Assembly: GCA_000697055.1 (NCBI GenBank)
Contig: JNDT01001927.1
Span: 124,001 to 188,000 of the forward strand
Source of the DNA: Saksenaea vasiformis B4078
Lineage: Eukaryota > Mucoromycota > Mucoromycetes > Mucorales > Saksenaeaceae
DNA: 64,000 nt
Direction: 5' to 3'
The notes beneath the pieces were generated by a model. It was not told the DNA's origin. It ran no database searches and saw only the letters and a program-made list of their open reading frames with translations. Shown here one piece after another: positions 33,822 through 46,213 of this stretch (position 1 is the first letter of the stretch; each line of letters opens with the position of its first letter). The translations under genes were made by a program, and so were the position numbers.

Positions 33822-35265
33822 ATGGAGTTCTGCACAACCTCATCCTCTTCTTCATTTGACACGTTACACGCCACACGTTCTCCTACTTCTTTATCTATTC
33901 AGGACCTCATCTCTTGTCCTTCAACGGTGGAACAATTACTGGAAACATTATCGACTGATCAAATCCTTACCATTGAAAAAACAATTCATAATGTGAAGAA
34001 GAGAAAATTAGATCAGAAGAAAAAACAAGATCATGATACAGTTGCCGCTATTGCTGGTGCCCTGGCCACTGCTATCTTCCGTTCTTCTTCTTCTTCTTGT
34101 TCTTCTTCTTCCCCCATTGAATATATTTCCTTTACTTATTCTCATCATCGTACCTTACAACATTATACTGTTCGAACCGATATCCATTCCGCACCACCGG
34201 AGAAAATGACCAAGATCTTCAAAGATGAAAACTGTGTAATTTATTCTATTTATTTCGTCAAAAAGTTTTCATTTTTACTCATTTGAATTTCTAGATTTAT
34301 CCTCGAGCAAATGTACCGAAACATATGTACAAAGGTAATCGTTGGACCTATGAAACGGAATGCAATGTATTGGGTTGGCAATTAGCATGGTTGAATCCTG
34401 AAATCACCGGGAAACGGGGTCTCATTCAACGCGCTGTGGATTCCTACCGTAACCACCATCCCACCATGCGTTCACGACGAGTGGCAAGACAAGAAAGGCT
34501 GAAGAATGGTACACTACGAAAACGAACCAGTAGCAGTACTACTACTACTACCACTACTATGGGAGAAGAAGAAGAAGAAGAAGAAGCATTGGCGATAATA
34601 ACAACAAAAAAAGAATTCATTATGCTAGACGATATACAACTGAATGCCAATATTCAGGATGTCCAGCTAGAGAATATTCCATATACATTCCGTCAATCAA
34701 ATTGTGTATTTCCCAAAGCCATTGGTAAAGATGTAGTAGGATCAGATAAAACCACGTGTAATGAATTCGGATGGAAATTGGTAAGTGGGTGGTACTACGA
34801 ATAATGAAAAAACCCGTTATGACTCATAATCAAACGAAAATTTTTTAGGCTTGGTTGAACCAAAAACATTTGGCCAACAAAAGAATTTTGTTACAAAGAG
34901 CACTTGACCTGTATCGTTCAAAATACCTACCTTCCTTTCAACCTCGTTATCATCATCCAACACAAACAACGACTACTACTACTACACTTCCCCTATCTCC
35001 TACTATCTCTTGTACATCCGATTCAACCGAGTCGACTACTTCTTCTTCTTCTCTTCATGCACATTCTACTTCTTCTACCGTTATAGGTACACCTGACCTA
35101 CCTTCCGATTGGCCACACCATTCCGTTTTAGATTTACCATCAACCGCCGCCGCCCAATTGGACCTAAAATTCCTAGACCCTCTTGCAACCCCACAACCAC
35201 CTTCTGAAGAAGACAGCTGGCTTAATTTAGATAATTGCCCTCGTCTTTTTGATCCCTTATTTTAA
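33822..35265 (+). CDS. Protein with an internally duplicated fungal domain (DUF8032-like)
   Basis: This 438-aa protein has three exons: 33822-34235, 34295-34780 and 34849-35265. Two copies of a domain of about 55 residues are visible. The first copy runs from NC.IYPRANVP through ECNVLGWQLAWLNPE to RGLIQRAVDSYR. The second runs from NCVFPKAIG through TCNEFGWKLAWLNQK to RILLQRALDLYR. Shared positions are a leading Cys, C-N-x-GW-x-LAWLN and QRAxDxYR. This resembles a domain found in fungal proteins of unknown function (DUF8032 by memory; not checked). Long Ser, Thr and Glu runs separate and flank the copies, as in transcription regulators. A Lys-rich KKRKLDQKKK segment near residue 60 could be a nuclear signal. 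No enzyme motif is seen. Function is unknown; a regulatory, possibly DNA-related role is inference. Confidence 0.85.
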
Positions 35266-35431
35266 ATAGTTTAACTAATCCCAACCCCCCACCCTTATGT
35301 ATATGCCTGTAAAATAAAATAAAATATAAAAAACTGCTTTTTGTAATAGAACACACACAAAAAGTTCCTTGGAACACATCCATGTAGACCAGCTGAGGTT
35401 GATTTATTTTCATTGATTTTGATGGAAGGGA

Positions 35432-35457
35432 GGGGGGGGGGGGGGGGGGGGGGGGGG
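35432..35457. repeat. G26 homopolymer between convergent genes
   Basis: A run of 26 G residues follows AAGGGA in the 280-bp gap between two convergent genes. The minus-strand C run would be in the COQ8 3' flank. The length should be treated with caution, because homopolymers are error-prone in sequencing. Confidence 0.85.
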
Positions 35458-35545
35458 TTGAGGTTCACAGCATGCATCGTGTACAGTATGATTGGAGACG
35501 GCTATCAAAATAGGCCAATGGATGGATGGATGAATAGTAGTTTCT

Positions 35546-37590
35546 CTATGCGTTCACCTTGCTTCTCACTTCATCTTGCCAAACCGCTTTTGTATCAAAT
35601 TGACTATTCAGCTTAGTACAAAGCAAAAAGGCACCTGACAGTTTCTTGTGAAGTCCATAGATTTCATCTGGAGGAGGTGTTAGTCGATGGCGAAGCATCA
35701 CCGGGACAGTTTCCCGAATGCGCATGGTAATTGTTTGTTGACCAAAATCAAACATGTCGGGTGCCGTCTGCATGAACGGCTCGCCCAAAATCATAACACT
35801 GTCGATATGAGCCTGCTTCATCACCTCCGTTTCGTAACCTGTCACAAAGCCGAGCTGTCGCGAATATTCCCATACACCTTTCCTGTCATTCTCAGAAGCA
35901 CATAGGAGAATCTGACCATAAAGTGAAAGAAATTTGTCGGGAAACTCACGACAGGCACCAAAATCTAACAATTCCACTTGACCATTCGCTCGGTTGTAGA
36001 AAAAATTCGACCAATTGGGATCGGTCTGCATAAAACGAAACGAAAATACTTCACGAAGACACAAACGTAAAAGATTTTCACCCAACTAAAAAAAAAAAAT
36101 TCGGAAGAAATCTGGTAAGTCTTTTTTTCCCTTTCCTTTCTTTTTCTATACCTTGTTGCGTAATGCTTGTGGTTCTTCTGTTGCTTTGCTTAGTACACGA
36201 CCGTGTAACCGTTCACACACCAAGACACGTTCAGAGCATAAATCGGATATCACTTTGGGCACTTTATAGCGTTCATCTCCTTCGAGTAACTGACCAAAGC
36301 GAACAGCATTCGCTGCTTCACGACGATAATCACACTCCCATGCAAGTTCCTCTTTTGTTACTTTGATCGTGTTATCCAAGTAAAGACCTCGTGGTAAAAG
36401 ATTACTGAACGTAACCAACGTTTTGAGATTGTTGAGATCGCTGTCAATGGACTCGGCCACACCTGGATACTGAATCTTGATAACGACAGGCTGTTTTGTA
36501 GAGGCTAGTGTCGCTGCATGAACTTGACCGATGGATGCTGCAGCAATAGGAATTGGGTCGAATTCATCAAACTTGGACCGCCAATCTGCTCCAAGTTCCT
36601 TTGCCATCACTTTCTGCATGAAAAACATGTCAGACATGGGATCTCGCACAAGAAGCTTAGAAATTCCTTACCTCCATCTGTTTACGAGGCATGTAATTTG
36701 CACTATCATGCACTCGCAATAGTACTTGTTCCAATTGAGGTGGCATCATGCTCTTTCCCTGTCCTGCTGCCTGGATACCTTGGATACTCAACATTTGCCC
36801 CATCTTCAGCGCTGCTCCTCGCATCCTCGAAAGTTTCTCAACCAGTCGATCCACATTTTTCTCGCTTAACATAACCGATCCTACAAGTCCCATGAATTTT
36901 CATCATCTCCCCCTAGAAAAGAAAAAAACAAAGAAAGACGTCTACCTGTATTGTCACGCGAGATACCCGCCGCACGCTTGAATGATTCGTTCAACGCACC
37001 CAATCCCATGCCTGTGGCAAGCGTACCATAATGCCAAAGTCTACCTGCTCGTGTAATGGGTATCCGTGATTCTTTTAGAACGCGTCTAGTTTCTTTCTGT
37101 TGGATTTCTGGTGTTCAGTTGAAAACTTCTTTTAAGCGTTGCCTATATATATATATATTACCTCGATTTTTGGCTCTTTTGCTACAGCCTCGAGTACAGG
37201 TTTGTTTGTTGCAGCAGCCAATTCTTCTGGCATGACATGAGATGGGGATGTTTCCACACGATCGTCGCGTAAAACGGAAGGTGCAGGGGAGGCTAAACCA
37301 GGGTCTGTTGTACGAGACACTTCTGCATGAGCAGCTGTGGCAGTATCTTTAGCTAATGTCTCTGAGGATTCTGCTGTCTTTTCGCTTTGCTTCTGTTGTC
37401 CTTCTGCTTCTTCTTCTTGTTTGACTTTGACGTTTGGCTGAGCTGGAATGACAGGTGTTGGGTTCAAGAGACTCGATGTCTTGATGTGATGACAAAGCGC
37501 ACCAGACTGACTTCCCAAGAATCCATAGCCTATCTTTGACACTGCCGAAGCAATGACATAGGCATCGACAAGGCCCCGCGATAAAGTCAT
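35546..37590 (-). CDS. COQ8: Atypical kinase COQ8 (ADCK3/Abc1), coenzyme Q biosynthesis
   Basis: This UbiB-family atypical kinase/ATPase supports the coenzyme Q biosynthetic complex on the mitochondrial inner membrane. The protein is 596 aa from five exons: 37590-37162, 37096-36946, 36880-36672, 36613-36152 and 36085-35546. Diagnostic motifs are the KxGQ helix (KMGQ, residues 219-222), the Ala-rich loop (AAAS, about 287-290), the catalytic-loop equivalent TDPNWSNFFYN and the metal-binding DFG in VELLDFGACREF. The KETRRVLKESRIPITRAGRLWHYG-type segment precedes the KxGQ helix. The N-terminal 140 residues are poorly conserved and rich in Glu/Ala/Pro. In intron 2 a nearer TCTAG acceptor would break the frame; the used acceptor is the following TTGTAG. 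It is divergent from GCN1, with only 166 bp between the ATGs. Confidence 0.95.
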
Positions 37591-37756
37591 GAGGGGGAGG
37601 GAGGATAAAGTTTCGCGTTTAAGCGCTCAGGCTGCTGTGGCTTCTGACGTCGTGTTGCCGAATTTTTGACGACTTTGGGAATTTTTTTTTTTTTTTCAGT
37701 TCACGAAGAGTGTCTTTCCTTTTACCCTTCACACAAACCAACCCCCCCGGCGTGCC
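37591..37756. promoter_or_regulatory. 166-bp bidirectional promoter region COQ8 / GCN1
   Basis: The start codons of two divergent housekeeping genes are 166 bp apart, so core promoters and leaders must share this DNA. A T16 run lies at about 37681-37696, upstream of GCN1. No TATA box is evident for either gene. Confidence 0.6.
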
Positions 37757-40700
37757 ATGGCAGATCCGCAAGAATCAGTTGGCGATCTTACGTGGCCCGA
37801 ATTCATAAAGACCAAAGTCTTACCAGTTATCACGAAATCCAATGTAACTGACAGACTCGACTTCTTGCATCATTCTCTTTTGATTCGACTGCGTAGAAAA
37901 GGTAAACGCATCTCTCTGTTCAAAAAGGCGATCTCGATGCTGACAAGACATAGATCTCCCTCCCGAGGCTTTGGGTCCTTTGCTACACCTCATCTTTTTG
38001 ACCTACACGCGCTACCGTGACCGTGCCTCCCGCCTTGCTATCCTCGATGTGCTTCGAGAATTGAATAACTGGAACGATGAACTCTTCCAGAAAGCACTTG
38101 TGCCGGTTTTGGTGCGAGAAGCCGAGAAGATCGGCAAACGATCCTCTTCCGGGTAAGTGGCGCAGTACAAGGATCTCTCGCAAAGGAATTCATTTTATGT
38201 TATTTTATTTTATTTCTCAGGGACTGCATTACGCCTGCTGCGGATCGATTTATCTTATTGACTTGGATTAACATCCTGATCACTTGTGTGTTGCGTACCG
38301 TTGGAACCGATGCTAAAACGTCAGCTTTGTTGGTATCCTTGATCAACGCGCAAGCGTTCTTGCTTGATACGCTTGCGGATGACGACAAGAAGACCATTCG
38401 AAAGAGCGCCTTTGTCGAAGTACGACGTTGTGTACGTCAGAATGCGACTGCCATTCCAGCATTGATCGACGTGGCCTTAGCCAATGCTCAGACATGCAGT
38501 CCTTCGTACCGAAATGCAGTGCTGATCGGCGTCATCATCGACACCAGCTTGCGACTGAAGATTCCATCCGTGGATGGAAAGCAGATGGTGGAGGAAGCGA
38601 AAGCCAGTTTGACGGATTATTATCTGAAAAATGTCATCTCCTCGAGAACAGCTGTACGCGTACCAGCTATGGATGCTTTCCGGGATTTTGTGCATTTCAC
38701 GGTAACAAAAGAGTCGTTTGTTAAAGACTACGTGCCCGTGTTGGAAAAGATGATGCTCCGATCCCCTGAGATTGTGCTTCTAGGTGAGTTTTTTTTATAT
38801 ATATTCTAATGATGATGATATGATGGGATGGGATGTCCTCTTACACATAAGTGTTAGCAATGAGCCGTGTTGCGCCTTCCTTTTCTTTCGATCCTTCCAG
38901 CATCTTTGCCGAAAAATGGCTCGAGCCTCTTTTGAACCATTTACGATCCACTTCAGCAGCCGTACGACAGGGAGCAACAGCCTTTTGGGAATCGCTTGCA
39001 TCCATCTGCCACGAAATCGAACCATTGACCAAAATCGTGACAGAGACGACCAAAGTACTGACAACTGGAAAGGTAGGTTCACCAGAGCACCGAGTCGTCA
39101 TGTACAACGCATTGTCATCGCTCGCACAATCGACAGAACCTTCCGTCACACAGAAAGCCTTGGAAGGTTATTTTACCATGATTGCGAAAGAGTCCAACGA
39201 GCAGGCTATGTCAGCAGCCATTGATGGCGTAGGACGTCATTTGATGGTTCTTATTTACAACGACGAATTCAGTGCCACACACAAAGACATTGTCGACAAG
39301 ACAGTGAAGGTGTCTTCGGAGGGACTTGCCACCACAAAACCTCTCGCGAGAAAGAGCTGGGCTCTTGCGGTCGGCAACACTGTGTGGGCACGTAAGGAAA
39401 ACAGCCAGACTTTGAGCGCCAATGTCATGAAATACCTTCAATCCCTCTTTGCTACCTTTGACAAGATTGCTGAGAAACCGTTGGTATGGAAGGATGGACC
39501 ACTCGAAGCCTACGTGTTGATTGCTATCCTCTCTGGCCGCGTGCAACAATGGCCGGCACTGCCTCAACCGGTGACGGATCTTCTGAAGAAACACAAATAC
39601 CCATCCACTGTGCTCACCACATCGCCAAAACCAGCCTTTTTACTGTGGGATCGTATTTATACCAAAGCCGTCGCACCAGATGAAGGCCTTTGGCTTGTCA
39701 GAGCATTGACAAGTGTATTTTTGCACGAAACCACAGCTTCGCTTGAAAAAACCAGTGCTGGCTACCTGTGTGCAGAGGCCCTGATTTGGATCATCACGAG
39801 CCACCCGAACCACTCTGTTCGAAGAGCTGCTTATCAGGAAGTGTCGGCTATTGCACGCGTCGATCCTCACAAGCTCTGTGGATTTATGAGAAAAGCCCTG
39901 ACACAATGGCTTCTCGATCTTGAGCACAAGACAAAAGATTCGACAGCTGTCGGAGCAAGCAACGTTGAAAACTTCAACCAAGATGTCGCCATTTATCGCT
40001 TAGCGAGCGTTCTGAACACTATTACATCCTTTGCTCCCGATGCTGAGACTGAAGCGAAAGAAAAAGAGCTTGTAGAACTCATGGTCATTGCTCATCATCA
40101 GTATGTCGGTAAGTCCACCGGATAGAGATATCACACACAATAACCTTCTTTTACCAAAAAAAAAAAGCCTCTCCTACGGATAAATACAACTGGATTACGC
40201 TTGTCCAGCGCGCCAATGTTGATCCTGGCAAATTGGTCCAGCGACATGGAGGAAGAATTCAGGAACTACTGAAGAATACACTTCATAACAAGAAAGATGT
40301 ACGTTGGATCATGAGAGATTTCGTGTTTGTTAACCAGGGTCTTTGATTAGTCCGAGATGTTTTATCAAGCGGCTATCGCTGCCATTTCAACGGTTGTGTT
40401 TATCTCTCCTGAAATGATCCCTGACTTTGTAGAAGTTGCAAAGGACAATCTACAGGCCAGTTTGATGGACGGTATTGGAGAGCTGGAATATAACATTTGG
40501 AAAGCTCCTGAAGGCCAAGTCTACGTGGATGGTACTGTTTGCTTAACTTTTTTTTTTGCTTTCAGAGGAAAATTTGCTAAGCTAGACTCAACTTTTAGTG
40601 CTGAAGAAGAACCAAAAGGTGGAAAGTCGCAACAGGAAGGGTCAAGAAGATAAACAATGGGAAGAAGAATTGCGCGCTGAACTTGCCAAAAAGAAGGGCA

Positions 40701-43700
40701 TTGCTCCTGTTAAGAAGCTCACCAAGGAAGAGCAAGCCGCTGTGGATCAGCAATTGAAGAAAGAGACGGAGATCAGAGCTCATGTGCAAACTGTCTATGA
40801 CAAGGTCACACTCGGTCTGCGTATCATCCGTGCATTGATCAAGGGTAACAGCCAGAGCTTGGATGGTGAATTGGTGACGCTTGTCAGGATCTTACTGGAG
40901 GCGGCCATCGCCAAGGTCGGCTTGCTTGCAGAAGATGATGTGGTGGACACCTACCTGGAACTCGGTCTGTGTATCTCTGAAAACGTCCGTCCTATTCGGG
41001 AAGCCATTGGCTTGGCAACACTCCGTGCAAACAAAGTCTCTCCTATCCCGTCTCGTTGGTTGGATGAGCCTTTGGCCGATCTCGTTGCTCGTGTGCTTTA
41101 TCGCCTTCGATTCATTACAGAATCACAGCCCTTGGCACCTGCTACCTTTGCTTACTGTTTCCCTATCCTTCATCAAGTGATCCAGCAAGGAGGTGTCGGT
41201 TACGACAAGTCGGATGCTAACAGTGAAAGTGCGCTCGAGCAAGTGTTGATGGCTATCGATATTGTCGGATTCCACTGCAGCAGCGGCGCCTCCACCGTCA
41301 TGCCCAGAAAAGAGATGGTGGAAAGCTTATTGCATAGCATCAAAGAATATCCCCAATGCAGCAAGAATGCAAAGATGTCTTTGGTTGCATTGTGCGAATC
41401 GATGGCAGATTCGTTCCTTCCCGAGGAAATCAACACACTCCTTCAAGGACTGCTGTCCGACGAATTCTTGGTTCGTCATGCCGTCTTGCAAGGCATCGAG
41501 GTAGGAAAGAAAGAGTTGGAGGCAAGATATAACTGATAAACGACTGACATTGAACGGTAGCTTCTTGATTTGACGGATATCGACTACTCACCTGAATTGT
41601 GGCTTGCTTGCCATGACGAAAATGAAGCCAATGCTGAACTTGCTAACGCCCAATGGCAAGAAAACGCGATGGATGTGGATGCTGCCTACAAAGAACAGCT
41701 TCTGACCTATGCCGGTAATTAATTAAGACGGATGAGTCAATGAGGTATTCTTATTATATCTGGCATATTATTTAGTTTCCGACTCGTATCATGTTCGAAC
41801 TGCTGCAAGCAAATCCATTGCAGATGCTATCGACATGTATCCTGAAACTGCCATGGAGACACTTGCTATGATTTACGACTTGTACAAGCAAAAAGTGAGT
41901 TACAGTAGGAACGCAGGGATGCATGTTATCTAAACAACAACAACGACGACGACTTCGCTACCTGTAGGCTGCTCCTCTCGACCCCGAGTATGACAAGTTT
42001 GGCATGATCATTCCTGAGACCTTGAACCGCAGAGATCCATGGGAAGCCCGTACAGGTCTTGCACTTGCCTTGAAAGAATCTGCACCTTACCTGTCGCTGG
42101 AAAATGCTGCTGCTCTTTGCAAGTTTTTGATTACGGACGAGGCACTTGGCGATCGCAACGAGGATGTTCGTAAGCAAATGTTGGAGGCCGGTTTGTCCGC
42201 TGTCAATGCCTTTGGAAAGGATGGTGTGCAATCGTTCCTGTCCATCTTTGAATCCTATCTCAACACCAAGGCACCCAACAACGAAACACACGATTATATT
42301 CGCCAATCTGTTGTCATTTTGTACGGTGGTGCTGCTGGTTATTTGGAGCAGAGCGATCCCAAGGTACGCATGGCCGTCGAGAAGTTGATTGAAACGCTCG
42401 ATACGCCTTCGGAAGTTGTCCAAAGCGCTGTGGCCGATTGTTTGCCTCCGTTGATCAAGATGATCAAGGAAGAAGTTCCCGCCATCAGCGAGTCTTTGCT
42501 GAAAAAGTTGTTCCATGGCGAAAAGTACGCTCAGCGACGTGGTGCGGCCTACGGTTTGGCAGGTGTTGTCAAGGGACGTGGTATTACCGCCCTGAAGGAA
42601 TGCAATATCATGGTGACATTGAAGGAAGCTGTGGATAACAAGAAGTCGTACCAGTTCCGTCAAGGTGCGCTGTTTGCTTTTGAAACACTTTCCGCTACGT
42701 TGGGTCGTCTGTTTGAACCTTATATCATCCAGATCATTCCGCTTTTGCTTGTCTGTTTCAGTGACTCCAACATGGATGTGCGAGAGGCGACTTCGGATGC
42801 TTCGCGTGTTATCATGAGCAAGATCAGTGGTCACTGTGTCAAGTTGATTTTGCCTTCCATCCTCGGTGGTCTCGAGGAACGACAATGGCGTACCAAGAAA
42901 GCATCGGTTGAGCTTCTGGGTGCTATGGCGTATTGTGCTCCTAAGCAGCTGTCTGTCTCTTTACCAAACATTATTCCTCGTATTACCGAGGTCTTGGCCG
43001 ATACACATTTGCAAGTCCAGGCTGCAGCCAACCGATCGCTTCAGTTGTTCGGTGAGGTGATCAGTAACCCTGAGATTCAAGAACTTGTTCCTGTTCTTCT
43101 GGAAGCGCTCAGTGATCCTAACCACAAGACGATGAATGCTTTGGATGCTCTGTTACGTGCTTCCTTTGTCCATTACATCGATCCTCCTTCGCTTGCTCTT
43201 GTGATGCCTATTTTAGAGCGTGGTCTGCGCGAGCGCGGTACCGAGGTCAAGACCAAGGCTGCTCAAATTGTCGGCAACATGGCATCGCTTACGGATGAAC
43301 GCGATCTTATTCCCTATCTGTCTGTCTTGCTTCCAGGTGTCAAGGAAGTGTTGATCGATCCTGTTCCTGAGGCTCGTGGCACTGCTGCCAAGGCTTTGGG
43401 AGGCATGGTGGAGAAATTGGGTGAAGATAACTTCCCTGGCTTGGTGATTGAACTGCTGGACAGACTCAAGACAGACAGTGGTGGTGTCGATCGCCAGGGT
43501 GCTGCCCAAGGTCTTTCGGAAGTGCTTGCCGGCCTGGGCTTGGAACGTCTGGATGGTTTGTTGCCCGAGATTATTTCCAATGCCGACAGTCCTCGTGCGT
43601 ATGTTCGTGAAGGTTTTATCTCATTGCTTATCTACCTGCCTGCCACTTTTGGTACCCGTTTCCAACCTTATCTTGGCCGTATCATTCCTCCTATTTTGAT

Positions 43701-45944
43701 GGGTTTGGCCGACGAGTCCGAATTTGTACGCGAAGCCTCCTTGCGTGCTGGTCGCATGATTGTTACCAATTATGCTACAAAGGCCGTGGATCTGTTGCTG
43801 CCCGAACTTGAGAAGGGTCTGTTTGATGCCAACTGGCGTATCCGTCAAAGTTCCGTGCAACTTGTCGGTGATCTGCTCTTCCGTATCACAGGCATTGTCA
43901 ATCCCAGCAAGTCGATGCAGGCACTTGGTAATGTTGAAGAGATTCGTGACGAAGACGCCGATGAAGATGAAGATTATGGTACCGGTGAATCCAAGAAGAA
44001 GCAGTTGCTGGATGTTCTTGGAAAGGACAGAAGAGACCGAATTCTTGCGGCAATTTACATTGTTCGCCAAGATTGTAAGTGTGGATAAGGGTTCTTCGTT
44101 TTTTTTTTTTTTTGGTTTTAACTGACATGATTGCAATATAGCTTCTGGTAATGTGCGCCAGTCTGCTCTTCAAGTCTGGAAGGCACTTGTTGCCAACACG
44201 CCACGTACATTGAAGGAGATCCTCTCGATCATGATGCAGATGATCATCAGAAACTTGGCTAGCGAGAGCTACGAGCAACGCGCCGTGGCTGCCCGTACAT
44301 TGAGCGATCTTGTTCGTAAATTGGGTGAGCGTATTCTTCCTGATATCCTGGTTATCCTTGAAGAGGGTATGGCTTCTTCCGATGAAGATATCCGTCAGGG
44401 TGTCATGGTTGCTTTCAGCGAGATCATGGCCACTGCAGGCAAGGTACAGGTAACAGACTTTGCTGGCCAGATTATCCCAGTTATCAGAAAAGCATTATGC
44501 GATCCATCGACCGAAGTACGCGAAGCAGCAGCTCAAGGTAACTAATAATAAGAGAAAACAGAGAAAAAAGGGGGGAAACGGAGCTGACTGGATTTTGTGT
44601 ATAGCCTTTGACACATTGCATCAAAATGTTGGTGCTCGTGCTATCGATGATATCCTTCCCTTCTTGCTCAACCAATTGGAATCCAAGAGTGATTCCTCGG
44701 TCTATGCTCTTTCTGCTCTCAATGAAATTATGACGGTTCGCGCCAACGTTGTCTTCCCTGTCCTCATTCCCACCCTTATCACTGTTCCTATCAATGCATT
44801 CAACGCGCGTACGCTGGCATCACTGGTCTCTGTGGCTGGTCCTGCGCTCAACAAGCGTCTCGATGCGATCATCACTGCACTCGTCGAATCAAGCGTCGTT
44901 GCTACGGATGAGGAAACGGAAGAGCAACTTGCCAACACGATTCAGACGCTTATTTTGTCGATTGAAGATGAGAATGGTTTGGAGACATTGATGACCATGC
45001 TCCACGAATACGTTCGCAGCAGCGATGGCAAGGTCCGTGCATGTGCATGTAACATCACTGCCACCTTCTTCGCCGAAAGCGAACTGGATGCCTCGATCTA
45101 TGTTCCTGACTGGTTGAATACATTGATTCTGTTGCAAACAGATCCTGTTCCTGAAGTGGTCTCTGCGGCATGGAAGGCTTTGAGCGCCGTGACCAAGTCT
45201 ATTCCCAAAGAAGAGTACGAAGAACTTGTCATTCCTGTATACCGATCCGTCAAGAAGGTTGGCGTTGCTGGATGTGATGTGCCTGGCTTCTGTCTGCCAA
45301 AGGGTATTGGTGCGATCTTGCCCATTTTCTTGCAAGGACTTATGTACGGAAGTTCCGAATCGCGTGAACGCTCTGCCCTCGGTGTTGGTGAACTGATTGA
45401 TCGTACATCGGCCAAGGCACTTACACCTTTTGTCACCCAAATTACGGGTCCCTTGATTCGTATTGTCGGTGACCGTCATCCACCCGAAGTGAAGATTGCT
45501 ATCTTGCACACCTTAAGGTACAGAAAAAAAAGAGGTCATGTTTAGACCGTGCGTTTTTAGCTTATCACTCTTCTTTGTAGACTTCTACTTTCCAAAGTCC
45601 CAGCAAATCTGAAACCTTTCTTGCCACAACTTCAACGTACTTTTATCAAATCTTTATCCGACGCTTCCAGCGCGGATGTGCGATCTCGAGCATCTGCTGC
45701 CCTTCATATTTTGATTCCCTTGCAGACACGCTTGGATCCATTAGTAGCGGAGTTGGTGTCTGGCATTCGTACCGCCACTGATGCAGGTGTGAAGGAAGCC
45801 ATGATGGAGCCACTTGAGGCAGCTATTGGTCATAGTACACTCAGCGAAACCTCCAAGAAGGGTGTTCTATCTGTCATTTCCGATGCCAAGGAGTCCAACA
45901 TGGAATCCCATGCTCAACGACTTTCCAAAGCTTTAGGTATCTAA
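37757..45944 (+). CDS. GCN1: GCN1, activator of eIF2-alpha kinase Gcn2
   Basis: Gcn1 is a giant HEAT-repeat protein that binds ribosomes and Gcn2, relaying uncharged-tRNA and ribosome-stall signals to eIF2-alpha phosphorylation. The model is 2,476 aa in thirteen exons: 37757-37901, 37954-38152, 38221-38783, 38852-40108, 40168-40298, 40351-40531, 40599-41500, 41561-41714, 41776-41894, 41968-44074, 44142-44537, 44605-45517 and 45581-45944. All junction phases fit. The highly conserved central part begins FGMIIPETLNRRDPWEARTGLA and continues through HEAT repeats such as GAAYGLAGVVKGRGI and SSVQLVGDLLFRITG, the eEF3-like and Gcn2-binding regions. Exon 7 opens with a Lys/Glu-rich charged helix (KKNQKVESRNRKGQ). 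It is slightly shorter than yeast Gcn1 (2,672). The next gene on the strand starts 269 bp later. Confidence 0.96.
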
Positions 45945-46058
45945 GTAGTCGTCGTTCGTCGTCATCCTCTGCTTTATTATCATGCATAAAAAAAAAAAAG
46001 AAGAATAATTTAGTGTACCTCCATCGACAAATAAAAATAAAGGAATTAGGCTAGATGA

Positions 46059-46060
<2 letters not shown>

Positions 46061-46120
<60 letters not shown>
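46061..46120. repeat. (TG)30 microsatellite
   Basis: Thirty uninterrupted TG units lie between GCN1 and the MIT-domain gene, ending about 94 bp before the latter's ATG. An alternating purine-pyrimidine tract of this length can adopt Z-DNA. Confidence 0.95.
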
Positions 46121-46124
<4 letters not shown>

Positions 46125-46213
46125 TGTATTTAAATGAGAAAGAAAGTAAGGGGCAGCTTTTTTTTTTCTCTTCTTCTAGTCTTCTTCTTTTCTTTATTTC
46201 TTTCTTTCTTTTT

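Noticed and set aside
33817..33825. TATAAATGG as a TATA box for the duplicated-domain gene
   Set aside because: It overlaps the start codon itself, so it cannot direct transcription of a mRNA containing that ATG.
41926..42885. Long minus-strand frame of 319 codons opposite GCN1
   Set aside because: It is a shadow of the strongly coding GCN1 exon; it has no recognisable domain.
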